From positions 1 through 43,483 of the forward strand of contig CASGHD010000070.1 in the NCBI GenBank assembly GCA_949319575.1: a stretch of DNA of 43,483 nucleotides. Direction: 5' to 3'. The number at the start of each line of letters is the position of its first letter. The first letter of the stretch is position 1. The notes beneath the pieces were generated by a model. That model was given only the letters and a program-made list of their open reading frames with translations. It searched no databases and was not told where the DNA came from. The translations under genes were made by a program, and so were the position numbers. This DNA is from an uncultured Anaerolineales bacterium. GTDB lineage: Bacteria; Chloroflexota; Anaerolineae; Anaerolineales; Villigracilaceae. This document shows, in pieces, positions 32,053 to 40,265 of this stretch.

Positions 32053-32703
32053 TTATTCAACCTTATTTTGCGATGTTTTAATCAATTGAACAAATTGTTC
32101 ACCCGTAATTTTATTGTAGAAAAGCGCCAGCGTACTAAATATGAGGATTATCAATCCAACTGCCACACTAGCCACTGCAATAAAATTATTGGGAAATAAA
32201 TATGCCGTGCCCACAATAAGGGTAAGAACCACAAAAGTGACAGATAGTAAGTTTTTGGAAAGCCTTGTAAACTCATTTGTAAAACCAATTGTTTCTACTG
32301 CTTCCTTACGCTCCTCGTTAAGCCTATTTCCGATGTTTTCCACTTTCTCTTTCAGAACAACCAGTCGCTCGCTCTTAAACCACACATCTTTTGCTCGACC
32401 AGTCATAAGGGCAGCTCGAACAGCATCCCCGTTGTTGGAGCTAGTCGTCGCAATGCAAGGAATTCCAGTCTTATTTAGACTGAACATAGCAGACAAACCC
32501 GAGTCGTCATTGATTTTTGTTTCGTCAAGTTTAATGTCTACTAAGGCGATTTCAATTTTTATCCCCTTGTTGTCAATAACCTTATTGACTTCAGAAAGGG
32601 TTTTAGCCTTCAAAATTTGAAAATCTGAACCTAGCCCATCTTCCATGGTTTCTAGCCAATCTTTGTCGTCATCAACAATTAAAGCAATAGGCTTTTCTGG
32701 CAT
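32053..32703 (-). CDS. Receiver-domain protein with two C-terminal membrane helices
   Basis: 216 residues. Residues about 6-120 are a receiver domain: acidic pocket VDDDKDW, phospho-acceptor Asp in IALVDIKLDE, Thr/Ser in CIATTSSNN and the conserved Lys in DVWFKSER. All key residues are present. A charged, probably coiled-coil linker (LKEKVENIGNRLNEERKEA) leads to two adjacent hydrophobic helices (about 152-170 and 175-196), with a short cytosolic tail. No DNA-binding domain. As the last gene of a kinase-receiver-receiver operon it could be a membrane-acting output protein. Shine-Dalgarno AAGGAGA is present. Base composition is far more AT-rich than the flanking genes. The MITE target duplication touches its 3' end. 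Confidence 0.75.
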   Translation of the reverse strand: MPEKPIALIVDDDKDWLETMEDGLGSDFQILKAKTLSEVNKVIDNKGIKIEIALVDIKLDETKINDDSGLSAMFSLNKTGIPCIATTSSNNGDAVRAALMTGRAKDVWFKSERLVVLKEKVENIGNRLNEERKEAVETIGFTNEFTRLSKNLLSVTFVVLTLIVGTAYLFPNNFIAVASVAVGLIILIFSTLALFYNKITGEQFVQLIKTSQNKVE

Positions 32704-32722
32704 TGATAAGTAGTCTCCTTGA

Positions 32723-33580
32723 TTATGATCTAATTGCTATTTGAGATGCGAACTCTTCTATATCTGTATTATTCAATTCGAAAACCGCCCCTCCAAGAGT
32801 TGGAATCGGCTCATAGATTAAGCGCTCTGAGATCATACTGTTTATTCCAAAGGTTTCTTTTAATCGATGATCCGATATGGTTTTTTCAATTAAGCTCATC
32901 ATATCATCGTGTTTGCCAATCCAGGTAGCAATTGGTGCTCCCAACGCCTTGCTCCAAAACCGAATTTGTAAAACTGTAAATTGAAGAACTTTTAACAACC
33001 TCGCTTCACTTTTATCAACTAATAATGGATGGTATCCACTAAGCATGTATTTAGCAAAAACATCTAGGTTTTCCCCAGTTATTTTTGGGGAATCTTTGGC
33101 ATCGACGGTAGTCAAAAATTTATTAAGAACACTTTTCGTAATATTTAATGATTCAAAAGGCATTCTTCGAAGTGGACGGTTGAATCTTGCTTCCGCGTCT
33201 TCTCCAGCCTCACGGATTGCTTTAATGATTTCGGATAACGGCTTGGCTTTGTCAATAAAATCCCATACTTTAATTTTCCGAAATGCCTCCCGGAGATCGT
33301 CTTTTTCTCCATGTGATGTATAGACTATGATATTTGTTTCTTCGTTCATCCCGGAAATAATGTGTGCAAGCTCTAAGCCCTGTTCATTTGTTACGTCGTT
33401 CTCGTTCAGTCTTTTATCCAGCAAAGCAACATGGTAGGTGTTTTTCCTCAACAGATCCATTGCTTCTTTGGTGGAGGAAGCAAAATGTAAAATGTACCCT
33501 AATGAAGATATGCTGTCTTGAATATCTTGTTGCCAATCTTTATCATCTTCAACGTAAAGAATTCTTTTTTTTAGTATCAT
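32723..33580 (-). CDS. Response regulator with unrecognised C-terminal domain
   Basis: 285 residues. A receiver domain fills about 1-125: LYVEDDKDWQQD, phospho-acceptor Asp in VALLDKRLNEND, Thr in IIVYTSHGE and Lys in DFIDKAKPLSE. The C-terminal ~155 residues (from RRMPFESLNITKS) are predicted helical and then mixed, with segments such as YMLSGYHPLLVDKSEARLL and LQIRFWSKALGAPIATWIG; I recognise no DNA-binding or enzymatic motif. It starts 38 bases after the kinase stop, with AAGGTGAG as ribosome-binding site, and ends 19 bases before the next start, so the three genes are one operon. Could relay or buffer phosphate between kinase and the membrane receiver protein. Confidence 0.75.
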   Translation of the reverse strand: MILKKRILYVEDDKDWQQDIQDSISSLGYILHFASSTKEAMDLLRKNTYHVALLDKRLNENDVTNEQGLELAHIISGMNEETNIIVYTSHGEKDDLREAFRKIKVWDFIDKAKPLSEIIKAIREAGEDAEARFNRPLRRMPFESLNITKSVLNKFLTTVDAKDSPKITGENLDVFAKYMLSGYHPLLVDKSEARLLKVLQFTVLQIRFWSKALGAPIATWIGKHDDMMSLIEKTISDHRLKETFGINSMISERLIYEPIPTLGGAVFELNNTDIEEFASQIAIRS

Positions 33581-33618
33581 GTCTCACCTTTATTATGCAA
33601 TTTGATTATAATTAATAA

Positions 33619-36600
33619 TCAATTAACCTTCAGGTGGACTAAAAACTTTGCCCCCACGCCACCTCGGCCGGGGATTGGAGGATCAATTTTCCCGCCGATC
33701 ATTTGAACATATTGATTGGTTAGGGCGAGCCCAAACCCGCGACCTTTCAAGCCTGTAGCTGATATTGGTAAAAGAACCATATCGGCATCAGCTTTTGAAA
33801 CTCCTTTGCCAGTGTCTTCTACAGAAATTATAATCCATTCCCCGCTTATATCTTCGACTTCAATATAGATACTTCCTCCTTCAGGCATGGCATCCATACT
33901 GTTTGTTATTAGGGTGTGAAATACATTCTTTAAGTGCTTAGTGGCAGTGACATTAAAGTCTATATTGTTTAATTGAACAGAATTGATCAGTGACACCTTT
34001 TCAGGTATTTCGATCTCGATCAATGCGTTTTCGATCATATCTCTAAGTGAAATACTTTCTAAGGCAACTAACGTTGATTTTGCTTCATCAAGGGTTTTTT
34101 GAACCATAATGGTTGCGTTTGATGCGATTTCCGTTATTTTAGATAGTCGATTTGTTATTTCAGTGTTATTTGATAACGCTATGCCTTGATTATTCTCAAT
34201 CAACTCGACTTGGTGCTGGATTTTTGACAACGGAGATTTCATCTTATGCGAAAGATCGCTAGTTGTGAATCCCATATAGACGAGCCTTTTCTGCTCAATA
34301 TTTTCTGCATTCTTGATGGCTATTGTGCACAATGATGCTAACGAAATAACTAACTCAACATCATCCTCTTCGTAATGATAAGGCTTCTCGCTTTCTAAAT
34401 TGATTACACCTATTACTTTATCGCCGTCCAAGATTGGAACTACAAGTTCAGATACTTCGTCGCCTGGAAACGCATCTAAAAATAGGTGTCTCAAAGGATG
34501 CGTGGACACATTGTCTATATTGATAATTTTCTTCTCTCGAACAGATAATCCGACTACGCCATCATCAAAGGATTGAATCAATGGCCAGTCCTCTTTCAAA
34601 TTTTCCTTTGCTACAATCCTAATCTCGCGTTTTCTTTCATCGGACAAACTTATGGTTCCTTTGGTTGTTTCTGTGATGTCAAGCGCTTGCCTGAGGATTG
34701 TTGAGAATAGTTTTTCTTGATCGTCGATGGAGAGTAGGTTGTTCACAGTATCAATTAGCGCTTTTCGTTGGATCGCAATTCTCTGAGTTCGCTCAAATTC
34801 GATTGCATTGCTTACTACTATTACAGCCTGCCCTGCTAATGTTTCCATAAATTGCTGGTCATCTTCTGAGAAGGCGGACTCTTTGCTGCTCTCAAAATTC
34901 ATAACCCCTATAGGTACGCCTCCCAAGATCAGGGGTATATCCATCTCTGAAATTGTTTTTTTAGCAACCTCAATAAAAGTTTTACTCCATTTGGGATCTT
35001 TCCTAACATTGTTTATTCGTATTGTGCGCTTTTCTTTGAATGCAACATTTGCGATTCCTTCAGACTTATCTAATGCGACGATCAAGTCTTGATTTGTTGG
35101 TTCAATATCCCCTATTATTGCTTTTGGCTCAAGAGCATTAAGTTTTTTGTTGTGCAATAAAACAAGACCTGTATCAGCTTGGATATATTTTGCCGATAGA
35201 TCAAGAATTGTTTTGAGGATGTCGTCGCTATCTAGAAACTTGCTACTTATAGCTCGGTCGATATTGCGAAGGTCTTCTAGTTCACTTAACCTGCGGTCGC
35301 GTAAACTCCGGAAAAGCCTCGAGTTTCTAATAGCTATGGCGGCATAAGTTGCAAGGCTTCTGATTACCCACTGTTGAGCAGAGTCAAACTTTTGTTCGGA
35401 GCGATAATTGATAAACAAAACCCCAATAGACTCCGCGCCTGCTTTTAGAGGAATTGCTGCCGTAGACTTAACTTTTTCTGCATCTGGAAACTTCCCCCCT
35501 TCTTGGTAGTTCTTTTCTAATTTAGTATACAACTCGGGGCTTTTGCCTGCAAAAATTGGTTCGATTTGCTGACTAACTTTGTGGACAATTGCGGCAGGCG
35601 TTGCTTCGCCCACGCGTAATGTTACTTGAGGATTGAAAAATCTTCCTCTGTGAAGAGGTGAAAGATATCTTTCCTCTGATTGAAGATAAGGGTAAAGCGT
35701 AATTAAATCTGCTTGTGTAGCGTTAAAAATTCGATCAGCCACTTCCTCGATAATATCAGTGTTTGGATCCAAATCGGCAGTCAAGATTTGACCTGATGAA
35801 TCTAGCTCACGCAGGTCATTTAGCAATCGATAGTTATTCAAGGCAAGCGCTATGTGATTTGCTAGTAGATCTAAAATTTGTCGATCTTCACCGTCATAGT
35901 AATTTGCCTTCCGGTGCTGCACGCTTAATACCCCTAGTGGTTTGTCTCCGATTTTGATTGGAACAAAGATGCCCGATTTTTCCTTTGCCGCTGTCTTTGC
36001 GACATGGTATACCTTTACGCCAGCAGGCAGCCCGCCTTTGCGAAAATCACCAGATGCGATAACCTGCAAATTACGAAGGACCCAAGCAGTCGCCGATGAT
36101 CTCCTGAGCGAATAATTCTGCCGAATCCTGCGCTTACCTTCATCAACTAGATACAGATCGACTTTGTCCTTCCTAAAGTCATAACTGACAAGAGAAAAAT
36201 AAAAACTGACATCTAATATCCCTTTTATGTGCTCAAAAACACTTTCAAACATTTGTTGGATGTTGTCGAAATTTTCATTGATGTCCTGCCCAATTTTTGC
36301 AATTTCGCGATATCTGCGAATGAACCAGGTGGATTGCAATTCGGACGAGGCTAATTCAGCGAACAATCTGAGGTCGTTTATAAAAACGCTGCTAAATTTT
36401 CTGGCTTTTCGATAATCCAGGTACATGACCGCCAACGGCTTATCGTGTCTCTTTGTATATAGGCTTATGCCAATTACCGATATAATTCCCTCTGCTTTGA
36501 CTTTGGGGCTCTGGTACTTTTCGGGCAAAATATTCAACGCTAAGATTTTGCTGTGCAGTATTCTTTTTGTGAGGCCTTCTTTTCTTGGATAATCGAATTT

Positions 36601-36810
36601 CAGGTTAGGGGCGGCTAATTTTCCCTTGTAAATAGGAGTGTCCTTTAGAAACAAGCCTGTTATAGGATTCATAGGGAATATTACACATAAGTCAGGCGAA
36701 AAATATTCTTTGGCAGTTTTGGCTATTCGATTGAGAATATCAGTTAAATCCCCCGGCTCTTTCGATTCTGCTCTCAAACTTTGAAAAAGGTTAGTGAGAT
36801 CGTGCTTCAT
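33619..36810 (-). CDS. Soluble histidine kinase with about five GAF domains
   Basis: 1063 residues without signal peptide or membrane helix. I count about five GAF-type sensory domains (roughly 10-165, 175-335, 345-510, 520-680, 690-845), each ending in a recognisable pattern such as KIGDKPLGVLSVQ, AESIGVLFINYRS or DGDKVIGVINLES. The dimerisation domain has the phospho-acceptor His855 in TSDLSHKMKSPLSKIQ; the ATPase domain follows with N-box HTLITNSMDAMPEGG, G1 VEDTGKGVSK and G2 GLKGRGFGLAL. The start has AAGGAAGGA. The sequence is much more AT-rich than the zwf gene beside it, suggesting foreign origin. It is likely the sensor of the two receiver proteins downstream. Ligands of the GAF domains are unknown. 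Confidence 0.88.
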   Translation of the reverse strand: MKHDLTNLFQSLRAESKEPGDLTDILNRIAKTAKEYFSPDLCVIFPMNPITGLFLKDTPIYKGKLAAPNLKFDYPRKEGLTKRILHSKILALNILPEKYQSPKVKAEGIISVIGISLYTKRHDKPLAVMYLDYRKARKFSSVFINDLRLFAELASSELQSTWFIRRYREIAKIGQDINENFDNIQQMFESVFEHIKGILDVSFYFSLVSYDFRKDKVDLYLVDEGKRRIRQNYSLRRSSATAWVLRNLQVIASGDFRKGGLPAGVKVYHVAKTAAKEKSGIFVPIKIGDKPLGVLSVQHRKANYYDGEDRQILDLLANHIALALNNYRLLNDLRELDSSGQILTADLDPNTDIIEEVADRIFNATQADLITLYPYLQSEERYLSPLHRGRFFNPQVTLRVGEATPAAIVHKVSQQIEPIFAGKSPELYTKLEKNYQEGGKFPDAEKVKSTAAIPLKAGAESIGVLFINYRSEQKFDSAQQWVIRSLATYAAIAIRNSRLFRSLRDRRLSELEDLRNIDRAISSKFLDSDDILKTILDLSAKYIQADTGLVLLHNKKLNALEPKAIIGDIEPTNQDLIVALDKSEGIANVAFKEKRTIRINNVRKDPKWSKTFIEVAKKTISEMDIPLILGGVPIGVMNFESSKESAFSEDDQQFMETLAGQAVIVVSNAIEFERTQRIAIQRKALIDTVNNLLSIDDQEKLFSTILRQALDITETTKGTISLSDERKREIRIVAKENLKEDWPLIQSFDDGVVGLSVREKKIINIDNVSTHPLRHLFLDAFPGDEVSELVVPILDGDKVIGVINLESEKPYHYEEDDVELVISLASLCTIAIKNAENIEQKRLVYMGFTTSDLSHKMKSPLSKIQHQVELIENNQGIALSNNTEITNRLSKITEIASNATIMVQKTLDEAKSTLVALESISLRDMIENALIEIEIPEKVSLINSVQLNNIDFNVTATKHLKNVFHTLITNSMDAMPEGGSIYIEVEDISGEWIIISVEDTGKGVSKADADMVLLPISATGLKGRGFGLALTNQYVQMIGGKIDPPIPGRGGVGAKFLVHLKVN

Positions 36811-36912
36811 TTTTGTCCTTCCTAATCAGCTGTCAACTCAGTGCCTTAATCTTATTACTGTTTTTTCAATTCCGCAATATCACATAATGTTACAGAATCA
36901 TAGATGATGAGT
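36811..36912. other. AT-rich gap upstream of the kinase gene
   Basis: 102 bases between the zwf stop and the kinase start, AT-rich like the island. I see no convincing -35/-10 pair for the kinase on the minus strand (a TTGACA occurs, but only about 25 bases before the ATG). The island may depend on its own weak promoter or on read-through from zwf. Confidence 0.4.
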
Positions 36913-38382
36913 TTAGTTTTCGTTACTGCTTTTCCCATCCACCATGCACCAAATTCTTCCATCCCGCGCCAGCAGCGCGTCCGCTTTGGCGGGACCCCAC
37001 GAGCCGATATCGTATGCGGCGAGGGGTTGCGTGGTGGATTTCCACGCTTCGAGGATCGGGTCAATGAGTCCCCAGGCGGTTTCCACTTCGTCGGCGCGCG
37101 TAAATAAAGAGGCGTCGCCTGTTATCGTGTCGAGCAAGAGGCGTTCGTACGCTTCGGGGATCGCCGTCTTGCCGAACGAGTCCGCGTAGTGGAATTCCAT
37201 GTCCACTGGGCGTGTCTCCGAGATCGTATCGGGGACCTTCGCCTCGAAGCGCCAATGCACGCCCTCGTCGGGTTGCAAAAAGAGGACGAGCATGTTCGGG
37301 TTTAGTCCGCCGTCCGATGCGTTGAACAATAAGTGCGGCGGCTCTTTGAACTGGATGGTGACCTGACTCGTTTTCTCTTTCAGCGCTTTGCCCGACCGCA
37401 GATAAAACGGGACTCCCTGCCAGCGCCAATTGTCCACTTGCAGTTTGAGCGCGGCAAACGTGGGAGTTTTGGAATCGGGGCTGACGCCGTCCTCTTGCAA
37501 GTATCCCTTGTATTGCGCGCGGACAGCGTTCTGCGCGACCGCCTCCGAGTTCATCGGGCGGATCGAACACAGCACTTTGACCTTTTCATTTCGCAGGGCG
37601 TTCGCTTCGAACGACGAGGGCGGTTCCATTGCCACCAACGACATCAATTGCAAAAGATGATTCTGGAACATGTCGCGCATCACGCCGACGCCGTCGTAAA
37701 AACGTCCGCGATGCTCCACGCCGACTTTTTCCGCGACGGTGATCTCCACATGGTCAATGTAGTTGCGATTCCATAACGGCTCGAAGATCGTGTTTGCAAA
37801 GCGCGTGACCAAAATATTTTGCACGGTCTCTTTGCCGAGGTAATGGTCAATGCGATAGATCTGATTTTCGTTCAGCGTTTTGTGAATTTGCTCATTGAGT
37901 TTGCGCGCCGAGTCGAGGTCTATGCCGAACGGTTTTTCGATGACGACGCGCCGCCAGCCGTCGCGTTCCGTCATTTGTTCGGTGAGACCGAGCAGGTCAA
38001 TGATACTGGGAAAAATTCCCGGCGGCGTTGCCATGTAGTACACGCGGTTTGCCGTGCCGCCTTCCCATTTGCTCATGGCTTCGCTGAGTTTTTCGAAATC
38101 GCCGAGTTGGTCGTATTTGCCTTGCAGGTAAAAAAGATGCGGCGCGAAATCTGCCCACTGTTCTGGTTTGACCTCGCGCGAAGCAAATTTTTTGATACCC
38201 TCTTCGAGATGCGCTCGAAATGCTTCGTCGGTGTATGCAGTCCCGCCGTAGCCGATGATGCGGAATTGTTTGGGCATCCGTCCCTTGCGGAAAACATTAA
38301 ACAGGGATGGGATGAGTTTGCGCTGAGTCAAATCGCCCGACGCGCCGAAGATGATGATGGAAGTTGGAAGTCCGTTTGCCAT
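36913..38382 (-). CDS. zwf: Glucose-6-phosphate 1-dehydrogenase
   Basis: 489 residues from the ATG at 38382 (MANGLPTSIIIFGASGDL); the track start at 38466 reads 28 codons into an intergenic repeat and is rejected. NADP motif GASGDLTQRKLIPSLF, active-site RIDHYLGKETVQNI (His of DHYLGKE), and VQNHLLQLMSLVAMEPP are all typical, and length matches the family. It catalyses the first oxidative step of the pentose phosphate pathway, making 6-phosphogluconolactone and NADPH. It is the last gene of an acyltransferase-pgl-gnd-zwf cluster in which the following enzymes of the pathway are encoded upstream. Confidence 0.96.
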   Translation of the reverse strand: MANGLPTSIIIFGASGDLTQRKLIPSLFNVFRKGRMPKQFRIIGYGGTAYTDEAFRAHLEEGIKKFASREVKPEQWADFAPHLFYLQGKYDQLGDFEKLSEAMSKWEGGTANRVYYMATPPGIFPSIIDLLGLTEQMTERDGWRRVVIEKPFGIDLDSARKLNEQIHKTLNENQIYRIDHYLGKETVQNILVTRFANTIFEPLWNRNYIDHVEITVAEKVGVEHRGRFYDGVGVMRDMFQNHLLQLMSLVAMEPPSSFEANALRNEKVKVLCSIRPMNSEAVAQNAVRAQYKGYLQEDGVSPDSKTPTFAALKLQVDNWRWQGVPFYLRSGKALKEKTSQVTIQFKEPPHLLFNASDGGLNPNMLVLFLQPDEGVHWRFEAKVPDTISETRPVDMEFHYADSFGKTAIPEAYERLLLDTITGDASLFTRADEVETAWGLIDPILEAWKSTTQPLAAYDIGSWGPAKADALLARDGRIWCMVDGKSSNEN

Positions 38383-38393
38383 AGTGGTTTCCC

Positions 38394-38536
38394 ATGTCGT
38401 TGCGAAGTCGTCCTGAGCGGAGCGTAGCGAAGTCGAAGGATCGCCCGAAGCAATCTCATGCAACATGCAAAAGATTGTTCACATGCAAACAGGAGATTGC
38501 TTCGTCGCTCCCGCTGGTCGCTCCTCGCAACGACAT
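38394..38536. repeat. Stand-alone copy of the MITE inner module between gnd and zwf
   Basis: ATGTCGTTGCGA (38394-38405) faces TCGCAACGACAT (38525-38536) perfectly; inside, CGAAGCAATCTC faces GGAGATTGCTTCG. These are the inner arms of the three MITE copies, but the GTAACTACTCAG ends are missing. The left half also carries TCCTGAGCGGAGCGTAGCGAAGTCGAAGGA, itself a small inverted module. Its last base coincides with the gnd stop codon. Confidence 0.7.
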
Positions 38537-39444
38537 TAATCTGCTTTCTTTATCGCGTGCCCGCCGAATTGATTTCGCAACGCCGATAACATGCGCGCGG
38601 TGTAGTTTTCTTCATCGCGGCTGGCGAGTCGCATTTGCAGCGCGAGAGTCAGCACGGGCGCGGCGATATTCAAATCAATGGATTCAAACACTGTCCATCG
38701 CCCTTCGCCTGAATCAGCCACCCAGGGTTTGATCCCCGAAAGATCCGCGTCCTCGTCCAATGCGCGCGCGGCGAGGTCGAGCAGCCACGAGCGGACAACG
38801 CTCCCATCCTGCCAAATGTGCGATACCTGCGCGAGGTCAATTCCAAATTCATCCTTCGCCTTCATAATGCTGAATCCCTCCGCGAAAGATTGCATCATGC
38901 CGTATTCGATTCCGTTGTGAACCATCTTGACGAAATGACCCGCGCCATGCGGACCGACCCGTCCCCAGCCTTTATCGGCGGCGGGAGCCAGCGTCTCGAA
39001 GATGGGACGCATCTTTTCCACGACTTCGGGCTTGCCTCCAACCATCAGGCTGTATCCCTCCTTCAAGCCCCACACCCCGCCGCTTGTGCCGCTGTCAATG
39101 AATTCGATGCCCTTCGCTTCGAGCAGCGCCGCGTGACGAATGGAATCTTTGTAGTTCGAGTTTCCGCCGTCAATGACCACGTCGCCCTTCGACAGCAATT
39201 CTGATAATTCTTGAATCGTATCGTCCGTTGGCTTCCCCGCGGGGATCATCGTCCACACCACGCGCGGCGCTTTGAGTTTGCTCACCGCTTCTTTCAATGA
39301 ATTTGCGCCGTCCGCGCCGATTTTTTTCGCCTCCTCAACATTCGCGGCTGCGCGATCATACCCAACCACGCGATGCCCTCCACCGATGAGACGCGTCGTC
39401 ATGTTCAACCCCATCTTCCCCAGTCCGATCATTGCGAGTTCCAT
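38536..39444 (-). CDS. gnd: 6-phosphogluconate dehydrogenase, decarboxylating (short GndA-type)
   Basis: 302 residues, the short form (about 300) rather than the ~470-residue classical enzyme. N-terminal Rossmann motif MIGLGKMGLNMTTRLI followed by VVGYDRAA, where the Asp suggests NAD rather than NADP preference. Substrate motifs IDGGNSNYKDS, DSGTSGGVWGL and the catalytic Lys in GHFVKMVHNGIEYG are present, as is the C-terminal FGGHAIKK. It converts 6-phosphogluconate to ribulose 5-phosphate and CO2. Shine-Dalgarno AGAGGA is present. Lies between pgl and zwf in pathway order. Confidence 0.94.
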   Translation of the reverse strand: MELAMIGLGKMGLNMTTRLIGGGHRVVGYDRAAANVEEAKKIGADGANSLKEAVSKLKAPRVVWTMIPAGKPTDDTIQELSELLSKGDVVIDGGNSNYKDSIRHAALLEAKGIEFIDSGTSGGVWGLKEGYSLMVGGKPEVVEKMRPIFETLAPAADKGWGRVGPHGAGHFVKMVHNGIEYGMMQSFAEGFSIMKAKDEFGIDLAQVSHIWQDGSVVRSWLLDLAARALDEDADLSGIKPWVADSGEGRWTVFESIDLNIAAPVLTLALQMRLASRDEENYTARMLSALRNQFGGHAIKKAD

Positions 39445-39461
39445 AATATTTCCTCTTTCTG

Positions 39462-39493
39462 AGACCTCACAGGTTTTTAAAACCTGTGAGGTC
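39462..39493. repeat. Perfect 15-bp palindrome between pgl and gnd
   Basis: GACCTCACAGGTTTT (39463-39477) faces AAAACCTGTGAGGTC (39479-39493) with one base between. On the minus strand, where the genes are read, no T-run follows, so termination is unlikely; on the + strand TTTTAT follows but nothing is transcribed that way. It is another short palindromic repeat inside an operon. Confidence 0.65.
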
Positions 39494-39500
39494 TTTTATA

Positions 39501-40265
39501 TTATCCTTCACAAATCTTCAACCCCTTCATCTTCCTCGGCAACTTGCCCGCCGCGGACTCATCCACTAGCCAAATCAATTCGCCATCCTTCGGATCAATC
39601 CGTTGCGCGGGATACAACTCAGGATTATATCTTTCGCTTAGCACATGCGCCAAAGTTTCAGCCTTCTTCTCGCCCGTCGCCATGAAAACGATCATTCGCG
39701 CTTGGTTGAAGACGAGTTGAGTCATCGTCACGCGGTTGGCGGGGCGATCTTGATAATTCGCAGTGACGGCAATGACGGTTTCGCTCGTTTGAACAGGTGA
39801 GTTTGGAAACAATGACGCCGTGTGTCCATCCTCGCCCATGCCGAGATAGACGAGATCGAAGCGCGGAAAATCAAGATTCGAATCGGCAAATGATTTCAAC
39901 GCCTCAGCATATTTCTTCGAGGCGGTTGCTGGATCAAGTTCGCCCAACACGCGATGGATATTATTTTCAGGGATCGCCACCTTGCTCAAAAAAATCTCGT
40001 TGGCTTGGTGAAAATTACTTCCCGCGTCATTCGGCGGGACGCAACGCTCATCGCCCCAGAAGACATGCACTTTGCTCCAATCAATTTGATCGCGAGATTC
40101 GGATGCGAGCAATTGAAAGAGGCGTGTCGGTGTGCCGCCTCCGTTCAGCGCGACGAGGAAGCGATTTCGCTCACGAATGGATTGATTTGATTCCTCGATG
40201 AACAAATTCGCCGCATGGCGGCTGAGTCTTTCAGAATCTTGGAAGATGCGGAGCTCGGGTTTCAT
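39501..40265 (-). CDS. pgl: 6-phosphogluconolactonase
   Basis: 254 residues from the ATG at 40265 (MKPELRIFQDSERL), which overlaps the TGA of the acyltransferase gene (ATGA); the track start at 40475 lies inside that gene. Family motifs: ALNGGGTPTRLFQLLA, VFWGDERCVPPNDAGSNF and YLGMGEDGHTASLFP, plus LVFNQARMIVFMATGEKKA. It hydrolyses the lactone made by Zwf to 6-phosphogluconate, the substrate of Gnd, all three encoded together. Length matches the DevB/SOL family. Confidence 0.95.
   Translation of the reverse strand: MKPELRIFQDSERLSRHAANLFIEESNQSIRERNRFLVALNGGGTPTRLFQLLASESRDQIDWSKVHVFWGDERCVPPNDAGSNFHQANEIFLSKVAIPENNIHRVLGELDPATASKKYAEALKSFADSNLDFPRFDLVYLGMGEDGHTASLFPNSPVQTSETVIAVTANYQDRPANRVTMTQLVFNQARMIVFMATGEKKAETLAHVLSERYNPELYPAQRIDPKDGELIWLVDESAAGKLPRKMKGLKICEG

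Noticed and set aside
36811-36912. TTGACA as -35 of the kinase promoter
   Set aside because: It is only about 25 bases from the start codon with no -10 in the right place.
38383-38466. N-terminal extension of zwf in the ORF track
   Set aside because: The extra 28 codons fall in the repeat module between zwf and gnd; the family homology starts at the ATG 38382.
39462-39493. Hairpin as terminator of pgl
   Set aside because: The T-run is on the wrong strand for the minus-strand operon, so it is treated as a repeat.
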